From positions 4,130,279 through 4,194,278 of the forward strand of contig CP124756.1 of the NCBI GenBank assembly GCA_029972225.1: 64,000 nt of DNA, given 5' to 3'. Shown in pieces: positions 1 through 9,073 of this stretch. Within the stretch, counting starts at the first letter, position 1. Each line of letters starts with the position of its first letter. The translations under genes and the position numbers were made by a program. The notes below the pieces were generated by a model. The model was not told the DNA's origin and made no database searches. It was given only the letters and a program-made list of their open reading frames with translations. The DNA is from Candidatus Thiothrix putei (GTDB lineage: Bacteria; Pseudomonadota; Gammaproteobacteria; Thiotrichales; Thiotrichaceae).

Positions 1-1
1 T

Positions 2-292
2 GAGCAGTTAGATGTGCCTTTTGATAAAGCAGCAACATTAGCGATGAAAGAGCTGCGTTATTTTCCCAGCACCACCAACAACTCCAGTTTATTAGCCGTT
101 TTGTCCTTGGAAATTGCTAGAAAGTTTGTAAAACACTTAATCAGTATTTTTACGGTGAGGCGACAGCATTCTGCGGGTTCATCTGCTGAGGTGATTCAGG
201 CCATTGCACAGGTATTCGCGAATGGCGATAAAACGCTTGTGGATCTAGCGGTTGTGGTTGATGAACAAATTAAATTTCCAGACGAGCACTGA
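2..292 (+). CDS. Hypothetical protein, 5' end outside window
   Basis: The frame is open from base 2, so the gene probably starts outside the window. A GTG at 14 is possible, but codons before it (E-Q-L-D) read on without a stop. The visible C-terminal ~95 residues are soluble and mixed in charge, with no signal peptide, membrane segment or motif I recognise. It ends 11 bases before the next gene, which suggests co-transcription with that putative envelope protein. No function is proposed. Confidence 0.5.
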   Translation, partial: EQLDVPFDKAATLAMKELRYFPSTTNNSSLLAVLSLEIARKFVKHLISIFTVRRQHSAGSSAEVIQAIAQVFANGDKTLVDLAVVVDEQIKFPDEH

Positions 293-303
293 GGTGTATC
301 GCA

Positions 304-1128
304 ATGAATACTAAATTAGGCGTGTTATTTGCTTTATTATCTGGCGGTGTTTTGATGAATGCCCAAGCAAATGCTGCTGATCTGTCACCTAAAGTAGCAA
401 ATCTCAACCCAGTTGTTATGGATACAGGTAATGCGGGTGAAACAGTTTTAGGTCTGGAGTATCAATTTAAGGGTGATTTGTTATCTAAGGCATTGTCTGA
501 CAATGAAGGCTCTGATTTATTAGCGGCAGATGGATCAATACGGAATGTGGTATTAAGTTATGATATACGCGGTACTTTAGCCACAGATAAAGAAAAAAAT
601 CCCAAGGATTTTCAAACTTTCGGTTTAGATGTGCAACTACTCCATAGTACGGATAAGGGTACGCTAAAAAGTGGGGCTTTTGTAAAGTATGAAATGGATC
701 AGGGGTTTGATAGTAAACAATGGCGTTATGGTTTAGGGGCTACCTATGGTAAAAGCAGTTTATTGGCATCGCATGATTTTTTGGGTGTCGATGTCAATTA
801 TGGAACCATTGCGGTTGATAGCGATGTTGAACGTGAAGCCTTGTTGGGTGAAGAAACGTTAGCGGATTATGATAGGGTGGATGCCGAAGTGCTTTACCTA
901 TACCCATTAAAGAATCCACTGATTGACACGGTTGAATTTAATTATCGGATTTTTTATGAGTTAGATGCGCCGGATATTATTAAAGCTAATCGATTAGATC
1001 AATATGAGCTGATAACCTTACATCTGGGGTTGAAAAACAAACTGTACCTTGCTTACAGTGAAGGCAAATTGCCTTTTGATAGACAAGCGGGGCAGTTATT
1101 TCAGTTGGGTATTTCACATAACTTTTAA
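304..1128 (+). CDS. Secreted, probable outer-membrane beta-barrel protein of unknown function
   Basis: 274 residues. The N-terminus is a clear Sec signal peptide: MNTK, a hydrophobic core, then a likely AxA cleavage site near residue 25 (ANA-AD). The mature part is rich in alternating polar and hydrophobic residues with many Tyr, Gly and Asp, and the chain ends in Asn-Phe; a terminal aromatic residue is typical of outer-membrane barrels. A spaced AGG lies just before the ATG. The next gene is 64 bases downstream on the same strand. The family was not recognised; the barrel assignment is inferred from composition and the C-terminal Phe only. Confidence 0.6.
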   Translation: MNTKLGVLFALLSGGVLMNAQANAADLSPKVANLNPVVMDTGNAGETVLGLEYQFKGDLLSKALSDNEGSDLLAADGSIRNVVLSYDIRGTLATDKEKNPKDFQTFGLDVQLLHSTDKGTLKSGAFVKYEMDQGFDSKQWRYGLGATYGKSSLLASHDFLGVDVNYGTIAVDSDVEREALLGEETLADYDRVDAEVLYLYPLKNPLIDTVEFNYRIFYELDAPDIIKANRLDQYELITLHLGLKNKLYLAYSEGKLPFDRQAGQLFQLGISHNF

Positions 1129-1192
1129 ATGGTTAATGATTTAAAGCGTTTTGTGTTAATGCAATGTTTAATTAATTCATGAGGGTGGGGCT

Positions 1193-1658
1193 ATGAAAAT
1201 TCAAAAAGAAACCTTTTTTGCACAGATTGGTAGTACATTATTTAAAAATCGTCTTAGTGATACGCAACGGCAAGGGCTAAACACTTTGTTGGGTTATTGG
1301 GAACAACATTTTTCTAAGCAAGATTTGCGTTGGTTAGCTTATGTGTTAGGTACTGTACACCATGAAGTCAGAAAATCAATGCAGCCTATTCATGAGGATG
1401 GTGCTGACCAATACTTTTTTGATAAATATGATATTCAAGGGCATAACCCGGAAACAGCGAAAGAGTTAGGCAATATTTATCCTGGAGACGGCGTTAAGTT
1501 TCATGGGCGCGGGTTTGTGCAACTAACCGGCAGGAGTAATTATGCGTATTGGGCAAAGCGTTTAAACCTTGATTTGTTGAATGACCCTGACAACGCCTTA
1601 CAGCCAGAGGTGGCAACCATTATCCTGTTTCATGGCATGATTGAAGGGCGTTTTACCG
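1193..1658 (+). pseudogene. GH19 chitinase/endolysin-like gene, 3' end removed by IS
   Basis: About 155 codons resemble the glycoside hydrolase family 19 fold used by chitinases and phage-type endolysins. A His-His-Glu (around residue 56) begins the catalytic region, and GRGFVQLTG (around residues 104-112) is the typical conserved block. Family members would continue for some 30-50 residues after the last native codons (EGRFTG). Here the frame runs into an insertion sequence at about 1659 and ends with 15 foreign codons at 1708. There is no signal peptide, as in many phage-derived lysins. The start has a GAGG ribosome site eight bases upstream. The missing 3' end is not found intact beyond the IS. 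Confidence 0.7.
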
Positions 1659-3040
1659 GAGCGACTTGCAAAATCCGACAAACTGAGTTGCTCAATTTTC
1701 AGCATTGACCGAACGCCGCATATTCAGCCGATTTTTTACTCAATTTGACCAACGAAACCTGAGCTTTTTCAGTTTTACCGTAACTTTTGCTAAATTTCAC
1801 CCATACCGATGCGACTGCTCCTGTTTTTCAGTCAGTCTTCCCGTGTTTTTTCAAACCCAGTCGCTTTATAACAAGACACGCATCAGTTGATCAGCACTCA
1901 ACACCAAAATCCCAAACATCAAGTGGCTGTAAACTTTTTGCGCACCTTGCACCCACACATTCCGACCACCAAATTCATCCTTCAGGCGGGCATTGGTTCG
2001 TTCTACGGTGCTGCGAATTTTGTAACGCTCGGCATCAGCAGGTTCAAACGCTTCTTTCTGTCCGCCGCGAGGATTGTGATCAATCAGAGGGACATGCCCC
2101 AGATGACGGCTGTATTCGTGCAAATCAGCACTGCAATAGGCCGCATCCATCAGGTCGTAGAGACTGGTGACACGTTGGGCACTGATTTGAGAGAGTGGGA
2201 TGGCTGCCCCGCTGTCGTGAAAGGAGGCGGAAGACAGAATGGCTGCTATCGGGACACCACAATCGGCGGTATCGATATGCAGTTTGTAGCCGTTCCAACT
2301 GTGCTTGTAGCCTTGGGCATTCTTCTTCGTCCCCCGGTTACACTGAACCGGTATCTCATCGAGTGCTTGCTGAAGTGACTGTTCCCGTTGGCGCTGAATC
2401 CGTGTTTGCCCTTGTTTTTTCTTTGGCTTTTCCTCGGCAACAGGCCGTTCACGTGCCTCAATGGCTGTTGAATCCCGACACAGGTGGCCGATCAGCGCAT
2501 CGCCCAAATACGTTTTCACCAACGTTTCATGCACACGTTCCGCTAAACGCTGTTCAGCAAATTCAGCGAAGGCACGTGAAAAGGTGGATTCGGAAGGCAG
2601 TTTCTTGGTCAGGGGAAACCCGCAGATGCGTCGCAGGGAGCGATCGTTTTGCAGCCGGTCAATGAGTGCTCGCGTATTGACAATATTGAGCACGCTTTTG
2701 GCGACAAAAGCATTGGCAAACCAAGATCGCTCCGTCGCTGGCCGTCCAGACCCATCACGAAAAGAGCGCACAAAATCTTCAATGCGCGTCAGCTCCAGTA
2801 CGTGAATGAGCTTTTCAAGCTTGGGGGTCAATGTGCCAAAGGCATCATTGAAGCAAGGCAGTATTTCAATTTGCAGCAAACTCCAGCGTTGTGCAATCAG
2901 GGCGCGTTCGGTAGAATTCATAGCGTGGGCTTAATGGTTGTTTTGACGCTTCTATTATCGCCGAAAACGGCAGCCCACACTTCTTTTTTCCTTCAGATGA
3001 AGGAAGGTTCACGCTGAAAATGTAATTTTGCAAGTGGCTC
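1659..3040 (-). mobile_element. IS5-like insertion sequence, ~1.38 kb
   Basis: Bounded by 16-bp inverted repeats with one mismatch: GAGCGACTTGCAAAAT at 1659-1674, and the reverse complement of GAGCCACTTGCAAAAT at 3025-3040. One DDE transposase gene lies on the minus strand. No convincing target-site duplication is seen outside the repeats (left flank ...TTTTACCG, right flank TCTTAAAA...). That would fit a deletion or recombination next to the element after insertion. It ends the GH19-like gene on the left and overlaps the apparent start of the membrane protein gene on the right. Confidence 0.8.
1866..2921 (-). CDS. IS5/IS4-superfamily DDE transposase
   Basis: 351 residues, intact. The N-terminal ~120 residues match the DUF772-like helical region of IS5-type transposases. 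The DDE catalytic core is visible: Asp in CRDSTAIEAR (about residue 149), Asp in DLMDAAYCSAD (about residue 260), and Glu in IRSTVERTNARLKDEFGGR (about residue 307). A basic K/Q/R-rich insert lies between the first two motifs. It is the only gene in the element bounded at 1659 and 3040. All long frames on the opposite strand here are shadows. Confidence 0.85.
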   Translation of the reverse strand: MNSTERALIAQRWSLLQIEILPCFNDAFGTLTPKLEKLIHVLELTRIEDFVRSFRDGSGRPATERSWFANAFVAKSVLNIVNTRALIDRLQNDRSLRRICGFPLTKKLPSESTFSRAFAEFAEQRLAERVHETLVKTYLGDALIGHLCRDSTAIEARERPVAEEKPKKKQGQTRIQRQREQSLQQALDEIPVQCNRGTKKNAQGYKHSWNGYKLHIDTADCGVPIAAILSSASFHDSGAAIPLSQISAQRVTSLYDLMDAAYCSADLHEYSRHLGHVPLIDHNPRGGQKEAFEPADAERYKIRSTVERTNARLKDEFGGRNVWVQGAQKVYSHLMFGILVLSADQLMRVLL

Positions 3041-3942
3041 TCTTAAAAACATTAAAAGATAAAACAGTGATTCGTCAAAACAAAGAACGTTATGTGGTGT
3101 ATTTTGATGATAGCCTGAATTTGCGTTGGGAGTTTCATGCGGACGTAAAAGATCGGGTTAATGCGTATGCGTGTATGATGGAAATTGAACACGTTGCTGC
3201 GTTGCCCATCGACTATTTGAGTAAAAAACACTTGATGGCATGGGGTAAAATGTTGGCTCACGCGATTTCGTTAGCTACCATGCATAAAGTTGAAGACGCT
3301 ACTAAAGTGGCTAAAGCTGCAAAGAAGTTTATTAATGCACGTGCCAGAGAAAAAGCTAGATTCTGGTGGGTGCAAGCCAGTGTTGTCTGTTCCTTCTTGT
3401 TGTTTTTTACCTATGCAGTCACATTGTTCTATTTGCCAGAGCAAATAAATGGCGTTGCGGGTATTAATTCTGATGAGGTTTTCTTAATAGCAACAGCGAT
3501 TATCTTTGGTGTGATTGGGTCACAATTTTCCGTGTTAGAGCGCTTGGGTGATATAGAAGTTGATCCTTCAGCCGGTAAAACTGTGTATTGGGTGGATGCA
3601 GTGGTGAGGATATTAACCGGTGCATTTGCAGCAGTCGTCAGTTATGCTGCTTTAAAGTCAGATATTATTCTGGGTTTTTTAAATGCAGATACAAGTGGCA
3701 CAGTAGATAATAAATATTTTTGGATTGTGGCATTTATTTCAATGTTGAGTGGCTTTAGTGAGCGTTTCGTGCCAAGTCTCTTAAGAAAAGCGGAAGAAGA
3801 AAACGGTAACGGTCATGTGAAACCGGAGGGTGATACAAACCCCAAAGAAGAACAGCACAAGCCACTGCCTCAAGATGAGACTTCCCGCCTAGAAACAGAG
3901 AATCAAACCACCGCAAGCACCTTGAGTAAGGATGAGGGATAA
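3028..3942 (+). CDS. Membrane protein of unknown function, 5' end possibly altered by IS
   Basis: Up to 304 residues. The first ~110 are soluble and helical. At least four hydrophobic segments follow (about residues 113-133, 148-166, 189-207 and 233-250), then a charged, Pro/Glu/Lys-rich tail of ~45 residues. The TTG at 3028 lies inside the right inverted repeat of the neighbouring IS, so the true start may have been lost or be a later GTG (3034 or 3067). The stop is followed directly by the amidohydrolase start, so the two are probably translationally coupled. No family was recognised. Confidence 0.6.
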   Translation: MQVALLKTLKDKTVIRQNKERYVVYFDDSLNLRWEFHADVKDRVNAYACMMEIEHVAALPIDYLSKKHLMAWGKMLAHAISLATMHKVEDATKVAKAAKKFINARAREKARFWWVQASVVCSFLLFFTYAVTLFYLPEQINGVAGINSDEVFLIATAIIFGVIGSQFSVLERLGDIEVDPSAGKTVYWVDAVVRILTGAFAAVVSYAALKSDIILGFLNADTSGTVDNKYFWIVAFISMLSGFSERFVPSLLRKAEEENGNGHVKPEGDTNPKEEQHKPLPQDETSRLETENQTTASTLSKDEG

Positions 3943-3945
3943 GTG

Positions 3946-5007
3946 ATGTCAAGCAACACGTTAAGCGAACAGGTGATTTATAATTGCCACACCCACATTT
4001 TTACCCACAAGCACATACCCGATGGTTATTTTCCGTTTTTTATTGTGCCGTTGGCACGCAATAAGGTGATACGGGGGGTGTTAAACACGGTCATGCAAAG
4101 AATTGTGCCTTGGACAACCAACGATCGGTTACAGCGTTGCGCTAACTTTATCAGTTTTGCTTATAAAAAGGGGCAGGAAGAGAACTTCAAAGCGTTAATG
4201 AATTATTACCCGCAAGGGACGCGCTTTGTGGTATTGCCGATGGACATGGCTCACATGGAAGCAGGCAAGGTCTTGGAGGATATTGATCAGCAACATCAAG
4301 AATTAGCAGACCTTACCCAGCGTAAGGAATATAAAAACATTCTGATTCCTTTTGCCCACATTGACCCGCGTCACCCTGCGGCGTTGGCGCGTTTGACGCG
4401 GTTGGTGGAGGAGAAACAGTTTCGCGGTGTTAAAATTTACCCTCCGTTAGGGTATTACCCTTGCGACCCTGTATTGATGCGCGACATTTACCCTTTCATG
4501 GTCAAGCATAAGCTGCCGTTGATAGCGCATTGTTCGCCGGGGTCAGTGAATACCAAACACTTGCCGTTTGAAGTGGCGCAGGGCTTAGCAGACCCTAAAC
4601 ATTACGCAGCGGTGATGGAAGCATTTCCCGATCTCAAAATCTGCCTCTCGCATTTTGGCGGCATTTCAGAATGGCAGCGTTATTTGACCCGCGACCGATC
4701 GGTTAATAACCCGACTTGGCTGGAAAAAATCCTCGATATGATGCGCAGCGGGGACTACCCTAACCTTTATGCAGACGTTTCCTATACAGTTTTTAATTTT
4801 CAAGAAAACATTACCTTATTGAAGGTGCTGTTAGAGGATGAGAGCGTGCGTTCTCAAGTGTTGTTTGGTTCCGATTTTTACATGACCAGCAATGAGCGTT
4901 ACCCTGAACGGCGTTTGTCAATCGACCTACGAGCTGCGTTGGGCGAAACCTTGTTTTGGCAAATTGCTAACCAGAACCCGAAAAAGTTTTTAGCGGAAGC
5001 TGCTTAA
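3946..5007 (+). CDS. Amidohydrolase family 2 (TIM-barrel metal-dependent hydrolase)
   Basis: 353 residues. It has the hallmarks of amidohydrolase_2: NCHTHIF near the N-terminus (the HxH metal pair), PFAHIDPR at mid-length, a metal-ligand His in LIAHCSPGS, a second in LSHFGG, and the late catalytic Asp in FGSDFYMT. Such enzymes hydrolyse or decarboxylate small cyclic or acyl substrates; the substrate here cannot be read. The ATG at 3946 has a GAGG site nine bases upstream; a GTG three bases earlier is less likely. It sits immediately after the membrane protein gene, which suggests a linked function. No signal peptide is present, so it is probably cytoplasmic. Confidence 0.8.
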   Translation: MSSNTLSEQVIYNCHTHIFTHKHIPDGYFPFFIVPLARNKVIRGVLNTVMQRIVPWTTNDRLQRCANFISFAYKKGQEENFKALMNYYPQGTRFVVLPMDMAHMEAGKVLEDIDQQHQELADLTQRKEYKNILIPFAHIDPRHPAALARLTRLVEEKQFRGVKIYPPLGYYPCDPVLMRDIYPFMVKHKLPLIAHCSPGSVNTKHLPFEVAQGLADPKHYAAVMEAFPDLKICLSHFGGISEWQRYLTRDRSVNNPTWLEKILDMMRSGDYPNLYADVSYTVFNFQENITLLKVLLEDESVRSQVLFGSDFYMTSNERYPERRLSIDLRAALGETLFWQIANQNPKKFLAEAA

Positions 5008-5077
5008 CACCGGGGACACCTTGGTGAGTTGTCAGTTAGACTTACAATTTGTCGAAAATAACGCTGGGGGCTTGCTG

Positions 5078-5899
5078 ATGAATACAATGTCTAACCGTGT
5101 GTTAATCACACTATTTACCTTATTGAGCTTAACGGCTTGTGCATCCAATAATACCGCCTCATCGGGTTCTGGTGCGACGAACACCGGTGCTACGGCGAGC
5201 ACCGCTGGCAGTGCCAGTGCTTGCCCGCAGCATCACGCTAACGGCGATATGCCGCAATTGGTGAACGCGAAACTGGCGGCTAAAACGCAGGCGTTGTGTT
5301 TTACGGAATTTGCGGTACTGCATTCGGGGGTGACACGCACCCCGTTATGGGCGAGTGAGCACATGACGTATGCCGAGCTGCTGATGGATATTGACCGGAC
5401 TGACAATTTCTACGCTGAGCCGCGTCTAACGGTGGATGAGCGTGCTGAACTGGCTGATTATGCAGGCTCTGGTTTTGATCGTGGGCATTTGGTTCCAGCC
5501 GGTGATATGCCGACGGTGGAGGCGATGCGTGAAAGTTTTTCCCTCGCGAATATGACACCGCAAAATCCATCGAATAACCGGGGGTTGTGGTCAAGCATTG
5601 AGTCACGCACCCGCGATTTAGCCAAGCAGCGCGGTGAGTTGTATGTGGTTTCTGGTGCCATTTTTGCGGGAGCCTCGCTGCAACGCATCAATAATCGGGT
5701 GTTAGTGCCAAGCAGTTACTTCAAAGCGATTTACGACGCCAATACGGGGGAAAGTGGGGCGTATTGGGTTGCAAACGATGCTAACAGGAACTACAAAATG
5801 ATGAGCATTGCCGAGTTGACGCAAACGGCAGGCATTGACCCTTTCCCTAGCATCGACGCTTTCAGCAAAGCTAATGTAATGCCTTTACCGCAACCTTGA
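5078..5899 (+). CDS. DNA/RNA non-specific endonuclease (NUC1 family), predicted lipoprotein
   Basis: 273 residues from the ATG at 5078, which has a G-rich ribosome site; an in-frame upstream GTG at 5021 would spoil the signal peptide. The N-terminus is a lipoprotein signal with lipobox LTAC (Cys around residue 20), followed by a Ser/Thr/Gly/Ala linker. The nuclease core shows the family signature DRGHLVPAGDM (catalytic His), then PQNPSNNRGLW with the Mg-binding Asn. The family cleaves DNA and RNA without sequence preference. Export as a lipoprotein suggests nutrient scavenging or degradation of extracellular DNA. No immunity protein was recognised next to it, although the small gene at 5910 follows by 10 bases. 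Confidence 0.85.
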   Translation: MNTMSNRVLITLFTLLSLTACASNNTASSGSGATNTGATASTAGSASACPQHHANGDMPQLVNAKLAAKTQALCFTEFAVLHSGVTRTPLWASEHMTYAELLMDIDRTDNFYAEPRLTVDERAELADYAGSGFDRGHLVPAGDMPTVEAMRESFSLANMTPQNPSNNRGLWSSIESRTRDLAKQRGELYVVSGAIFAGASLQRINNRVLVPSSYFKAIYDANTGESGAYWVANDANRNYKMMSIAELTQTAGIDPFPSIDAFSKANVMPLPQP

Positions 5900-5909
5900 G
5901 CATAGCCCG

Positions 5910-6161
5910 ATGGATTTTTTCAAGAATGAAGCCGAAACCCGCTTATTGCAGGATTTAACCATTGAAAACCGTTTGGATCGCGTATCCTTGCACGGTAGTT
6001 TGGATATTACGCACGATGCCGCCGGTTTAGCGCTTGCCCTCAAACTCAAAGACATGCTGGATGCTGTGGTGCAAATATTGAGCACTGAACAAGCCAGCGG
6101 TGTTTTGCCGGAAAAAATTAGCCTTAAAACGAGTGATGAAGTGGCTAATCCATTTGCGTAA
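5910..6161 (+). CDS. Small hypothetical protein
   Basis: 83 residues, starting 10 bases after the nuclease gene, so likely in the same transcript. The sequence is amphipathic and helical, with no cysteines, signal peptide or known motif. Its place directly after a secreted nuclease could suggest an inhibitor, but nothing in the sequence shows this. A long frame on the opposite strand here is treated as a shadow. Confidence 0.5.
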   Translation: MDFFKNEAETRLLQDLTIENRLDRVSLHGSLDITHDAAGLALALKLKDMLDAVVQILSTEQASGVLPEKISLKTSDEVANPFA

Positions 6162-6234
6162 TATGCGCTGAGGGCATAGGGGCGGCGGCGAGAAACCGCT
6201 ATACTCAAGGTTTTAACGCCGTAAGCCAGCCCTT

Positions 6235-8994
6235 ATGACTACCCATAGCAGCAAGCCTCTTGTCCTCGTTGATGGTTCTTCCTATCTGTTTCGTGCGTTC
6301 CACGCCCTGCCGCCGTTGACCAATGCGCACGGCGAACCCACCGGAGCCATGCACGGTGTGCTCAATATGCTGGATAAATTGCGCAAGGATTACGACCCGG
6401 AACACATGGCGGTGATTTTCGACGCACCCGGCAAAACGTTTCGCGATGACCTGTACCCGCAATACAAAGCTAACCGCCCGCCGATGCCAGACGATTTGCG
6501 CTGCCAAATCGAACCGTTGCTGGACATTATCCGCGCTCAAGGCTACCCGTTGTTGATTATTCCTGATGTGGAGGCCGATGATGTCATCGGTACATTGGCA
6601 AAGGAATACACGGGTAAGGTCATTATTTCCACTGGCGACAAGGACATGGCGCAACTGGTGGATGAACGTGTCCATCTCATCAACACCATGAGCGGGCATT
6701 ATGCTGACCCTGCGGGGGTCGTCGAAAAGTTTGGGGTTGCACCGGAACGCATTCGTGACTACCTCGCCTTGATTGGTGATTCGGTGGATAACGTTCCCGG
6801 TGTTGCCAAAGTCGGCCCGAAAACGGCGGTGAAATGGCTGGAAGAATACGGTTCACTGGAAAACATCATCGCGCGTGCTAACGAATTCAAGGGCAAGATC
6901 GGCGAAAACCTGCGCGAAGCGTTGGCGCACCTGCCGCTGTCGTATGAGCTGGTGACGATCAAATGCGATGTAGCACTGGATTTGCAACCGGAAACGCTGG
7001 CGTTTAACCCGCAGGATGTGGATAGGTTGCGGGTGTTGTATGAGCGGTATGGGTTTCGGACGCGGTTGGCGGCGTTGGATGTGCTGGAGAAAATCCCCCC
7101 TAGCCCCCCTTTTTCAAAGGGGGGAACAGGAGAGGGCGACCTGCAACTGCCTCTTGCCCCCCCCTTTGAAAAAGGGGGGACGGGGGGGATTTATTCTTCC
7201 ATCCTCTCGCAAGAAGACCTCGACACTTGGCTAACCCGTCTGCAAGCCGCTGGCGAATTCGCTTTCGATACCGAAACCACCAGTCTCAACTATATGGAGG
7301 CGGAAATCGTGGGGGTATCGTTTGCCATCCAACCCGGCGAAGCGGCTTATTTGCCATTGGCACACGATTATCTCGGTGCACCAGCGCAACTCGACCGTGA
7401 CGCCGTGTTTGCCCAACTCAAACCGCTGCTAGAAAACCCTGGCCTGCGCAAGATTGGGCAGAATCTCAAATACGACCGCAGCGTCCTGCTCAACCATGGC
7501 ATCGAATTGCGGGGTATCGCCCATGACACCATGCTCGAATCCTACGTGCTGGATTCCACCGCCAGCCGCCACGATTTCGATACCTTGTGTGAAAAGCACC
7601 TCAATCACACTACTATCCATTTTGAAGATATTGCGGGCAAGGGCAAAAACCAGATCACCTTCAATCAAGTCGCTTTGGAACAGGCCACACCTTATGCCGC
7701 CGAAGATGCGGATTATACGTTGCGCTTGCATCGGCATTTCTGGCCGCAGTTGCAGGCACTCGATGCGCAGCGTCAGTTGTATGAGGCAGTGGAAGTGCCG
7801 TTGGTGAGTGTGCTTTCCACCATTGAACGCAACGGTGTGAAAGTCGATGCCATGATGCTCGCCAAACAAAGCAAGGAGCTGGAAGCGCGGATGCATACGG
7901 TTATGCAACAGGCTTACACTGTTGCCGGGCAGGAATTCAACCTTGCCTCACCCAAGCAGATTCAGGAAATCTTTTTCGACAAACTGGGCTTGCCGGTGTT
8001 GCGCAAAACGCCGAAGGGGCAACCGTCCACCGCTGAAGATGTGTTGGAAGAGTTGGCGGAGATGGGGCATGACTTGCCGTCGTTGATTTTGGAACATCGC
8101 GGTTTGGCAAAACTGAAGTCCACTTACACGGATAAGTTACCGGAACAAATCAATCCACGTACCGGGCGGGTGCATACGTCCTACCATCAGGCGGTGGCTT
8201 CGACTGGGCGTTTGTCGTCGTCTGACCCGAATTTGCAGAATATTCCGATACGCAATGAGGAGGGGCGGCGGATTCGCCAAGCCTTTATCGCGGAAAGCGG
8301 TTGCAAGCTGTTGGCGGCGGATTATTCCCAGATCGAATTGCGTATCATGGCTCACTTATCCGGCGATAAAGGGCTGTTGGAGGCATTTGCACAGGGTTTG
8401 GATGTGCATCGGGCAACGGCGGCGGAAGTGTTTGGTACAGCATTGGCGGCGGTGACGACCGCGCAACGTCGGGCGGCGAAGGCGATCAATTTTGGGTTGA
8501 TTTATGGGATGTCCGCGTTCGGTTTGGCGAAACAACTCGGCGTTGACCGCAAAGACGCACAAGCTTACGTTGACCTGTATTTCGCCCGTTACCCCGGTGT
8601 GAAGCAGTACATGGATGACACCCGCGAACAAGCACGGGCGCAAGGCTATGTGGAAACGCTGTTTGGGCGGCGCTTATTTTTGCCGGACATCAAGTCCAAA
8701 AATGCGGCGACACGCCAGTACGCCGAACGCACAGCGATTAATGCCCCCATGCAAGGGACGGCGGCTGACATTATTAAAAAGGCGATGATTGCGGTGGATA
8801 GCTGGCTACGGAGCAGTGGTTTGCACACCAAGATGATTATGCAAGTACACGACGAACTGGTGTTTGAAGTGCCGGAAGCCGAGTTGGCAACCGTGCGCTC
8901 ACAGGTCACGGCACTCATGACGGCAGCGGCTCAGTTGGCTGTGCCGCTCTTGGTCGAGAGTGGCGTGGGCGATAATTGGGACGAGGCGCATTGA
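6235..8994 (+). CDS. polA: DNA polymerase I with in-frame repeat insertion
   Basis: 919 residues, full length. Residues 1-285 are the 5'-3' exonuclease (DGSSYLFRAFHALPPL, DVEADDVIGTLA, ISTGDKDMAQLV). The 3'-5' proofreading domain keeps its acidic residues: FDTETTSL, IGQNLKYD and YAAEDADYT. The polymerase domain has motif A (DYSQIELRIMAHLSGD), motif B (RRAAKAINFGLIYG) and motif C (VHDELVF). It fills gaps in repair and removes Okazaki primers. Between the 5' nuclease and proofreading domains, about 35 residues (PPSPPFSKGG..., APPFEKGGTGG) are encoded by a palindromic DNA repeat at 7090-7192. All catalytic motifs are intact, so the protein is probably functional. Confidence 0.97.
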   Translation: MTTHSSKPLVLVDGSSYLFRAFHALPPLTNAHGEPTGAMHGVLNMLDKLRKDYDPEHMAVIFDAPGKTFRDDLYPQYKANRPPMPDDLRCQIEPLLDIIRAQGYPLLIIPDVEADDVIGTLAKEYTGKVIISTGDKDMAQLVDERVHLINTMSGHYADPAGVVEKFGVAPERIRDYLALIGDSVDNVPGVAKVGPKTAVKWLEEYGSLENIIARANEFKGKIGENLREALAHLPLSYELVTIKCDVALDLQPETLAFNPQDVDRLRVLYERYGFRTRLAALDVLEKIPPSPPFSKGGTGEGDLQLPLAPPFEKGGTGGIYSSILSQEDLDTWLTRLQAAGEFAFDTETTSLNYMEAEIVGVSFAIQPGEAAYLPLAHDYLGAPAQLDRDAVFAQLKPLLENPGLRKIGQNLKYDRSVLLNHGIELRGIAHDTMLESYVLDSTASRHDFDTLCEKHLNHTTIHFEDIAGKGKNQITFNQVALEQATPYAAEDADYTLRLHRHFWPQLQALDAQRQLYEAVEVPLVSVLSTIERNGVKVDAMMLAKQSKELEARMHTVMQQAYTVAGQEFNLASPKQIQEIFFDKLGLPVLRKTPKGQPSTAEDVLEELAEMGHDLPSLILEHRGLAKLKSTYTDKLPEQINPRTGRVHTSYHQAVASTGRLSSSDPNLQNIPIRNEEGRRIRQAFIAESGCKLLAADYSQIELRIMAHLSGDKGLLEAFAQGLDVHRATAAEVFGTALAAVTTAQRRAAKAINFGLIYGMSAFGLAKQLGVDRKDAQAYVDLYFARYPGVKQYMDDTREQARAQGYVETLFGRRLFLPDIKSKNAATRQYAERTAINAPMQGTAADIIKKAMIAVDSWLRSSGLHTKMIMQVHDELVFEVPEAELATVRSQVTALMTAAAQLAVPLLVESGVGDNWDEAH
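7090..7192. repeat. Palindromic C/G-tract repeat inserted in frame within polA
   Basis: The element starts AAATCCCCCC and ends GGGGGGGATTT. Inside it are two imperfect hairpins, one on CCCCCCTTTTTCAAAGGGGGG (7104-7124 region) and one on CCCCCCCCTTTGAAAAAGGGGGG (7157-7179 region). The whole is an inverted pair. Tracts like this are known as dispersed, REP/MITE-like intergenic repeats in several bacterial groups. Here the repeat lies inside a gene, keeps the reading frame, and is translated as a Pro/Gly/Ser-rich linker. Confidence 0.85.
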
Positions 8995-9002
8995 AAAGGT
9001 GT

Positions 9003-9027
9003 CATGACGTAAGAGAGGTGCGTCATG
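9003..9027. other. Inverted repeat downstream of polA
   Basis: CATGACG (9003-9009) and CGTCATG (9021-9027) form a 7-bp stem with an 11-base loop in the short gap between polA and the fadL-like gene. There is no T-tract, so it may be a weak terminator or a binding site for the next gene's promoter. I cannot decide between these. Confidence 0.3.
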
Positions 9028-9073
9028 GCTGTATGGAAGCGTATGAATAATGTGAAATAGGAGGAGATTGATC

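Noticed and set aside
1705..3017. Several plus-strand open frames opposite the IS5-like transposase
   Set aside because: They are shadows of the minus-strand transposase, whose DDE motifs are clear.
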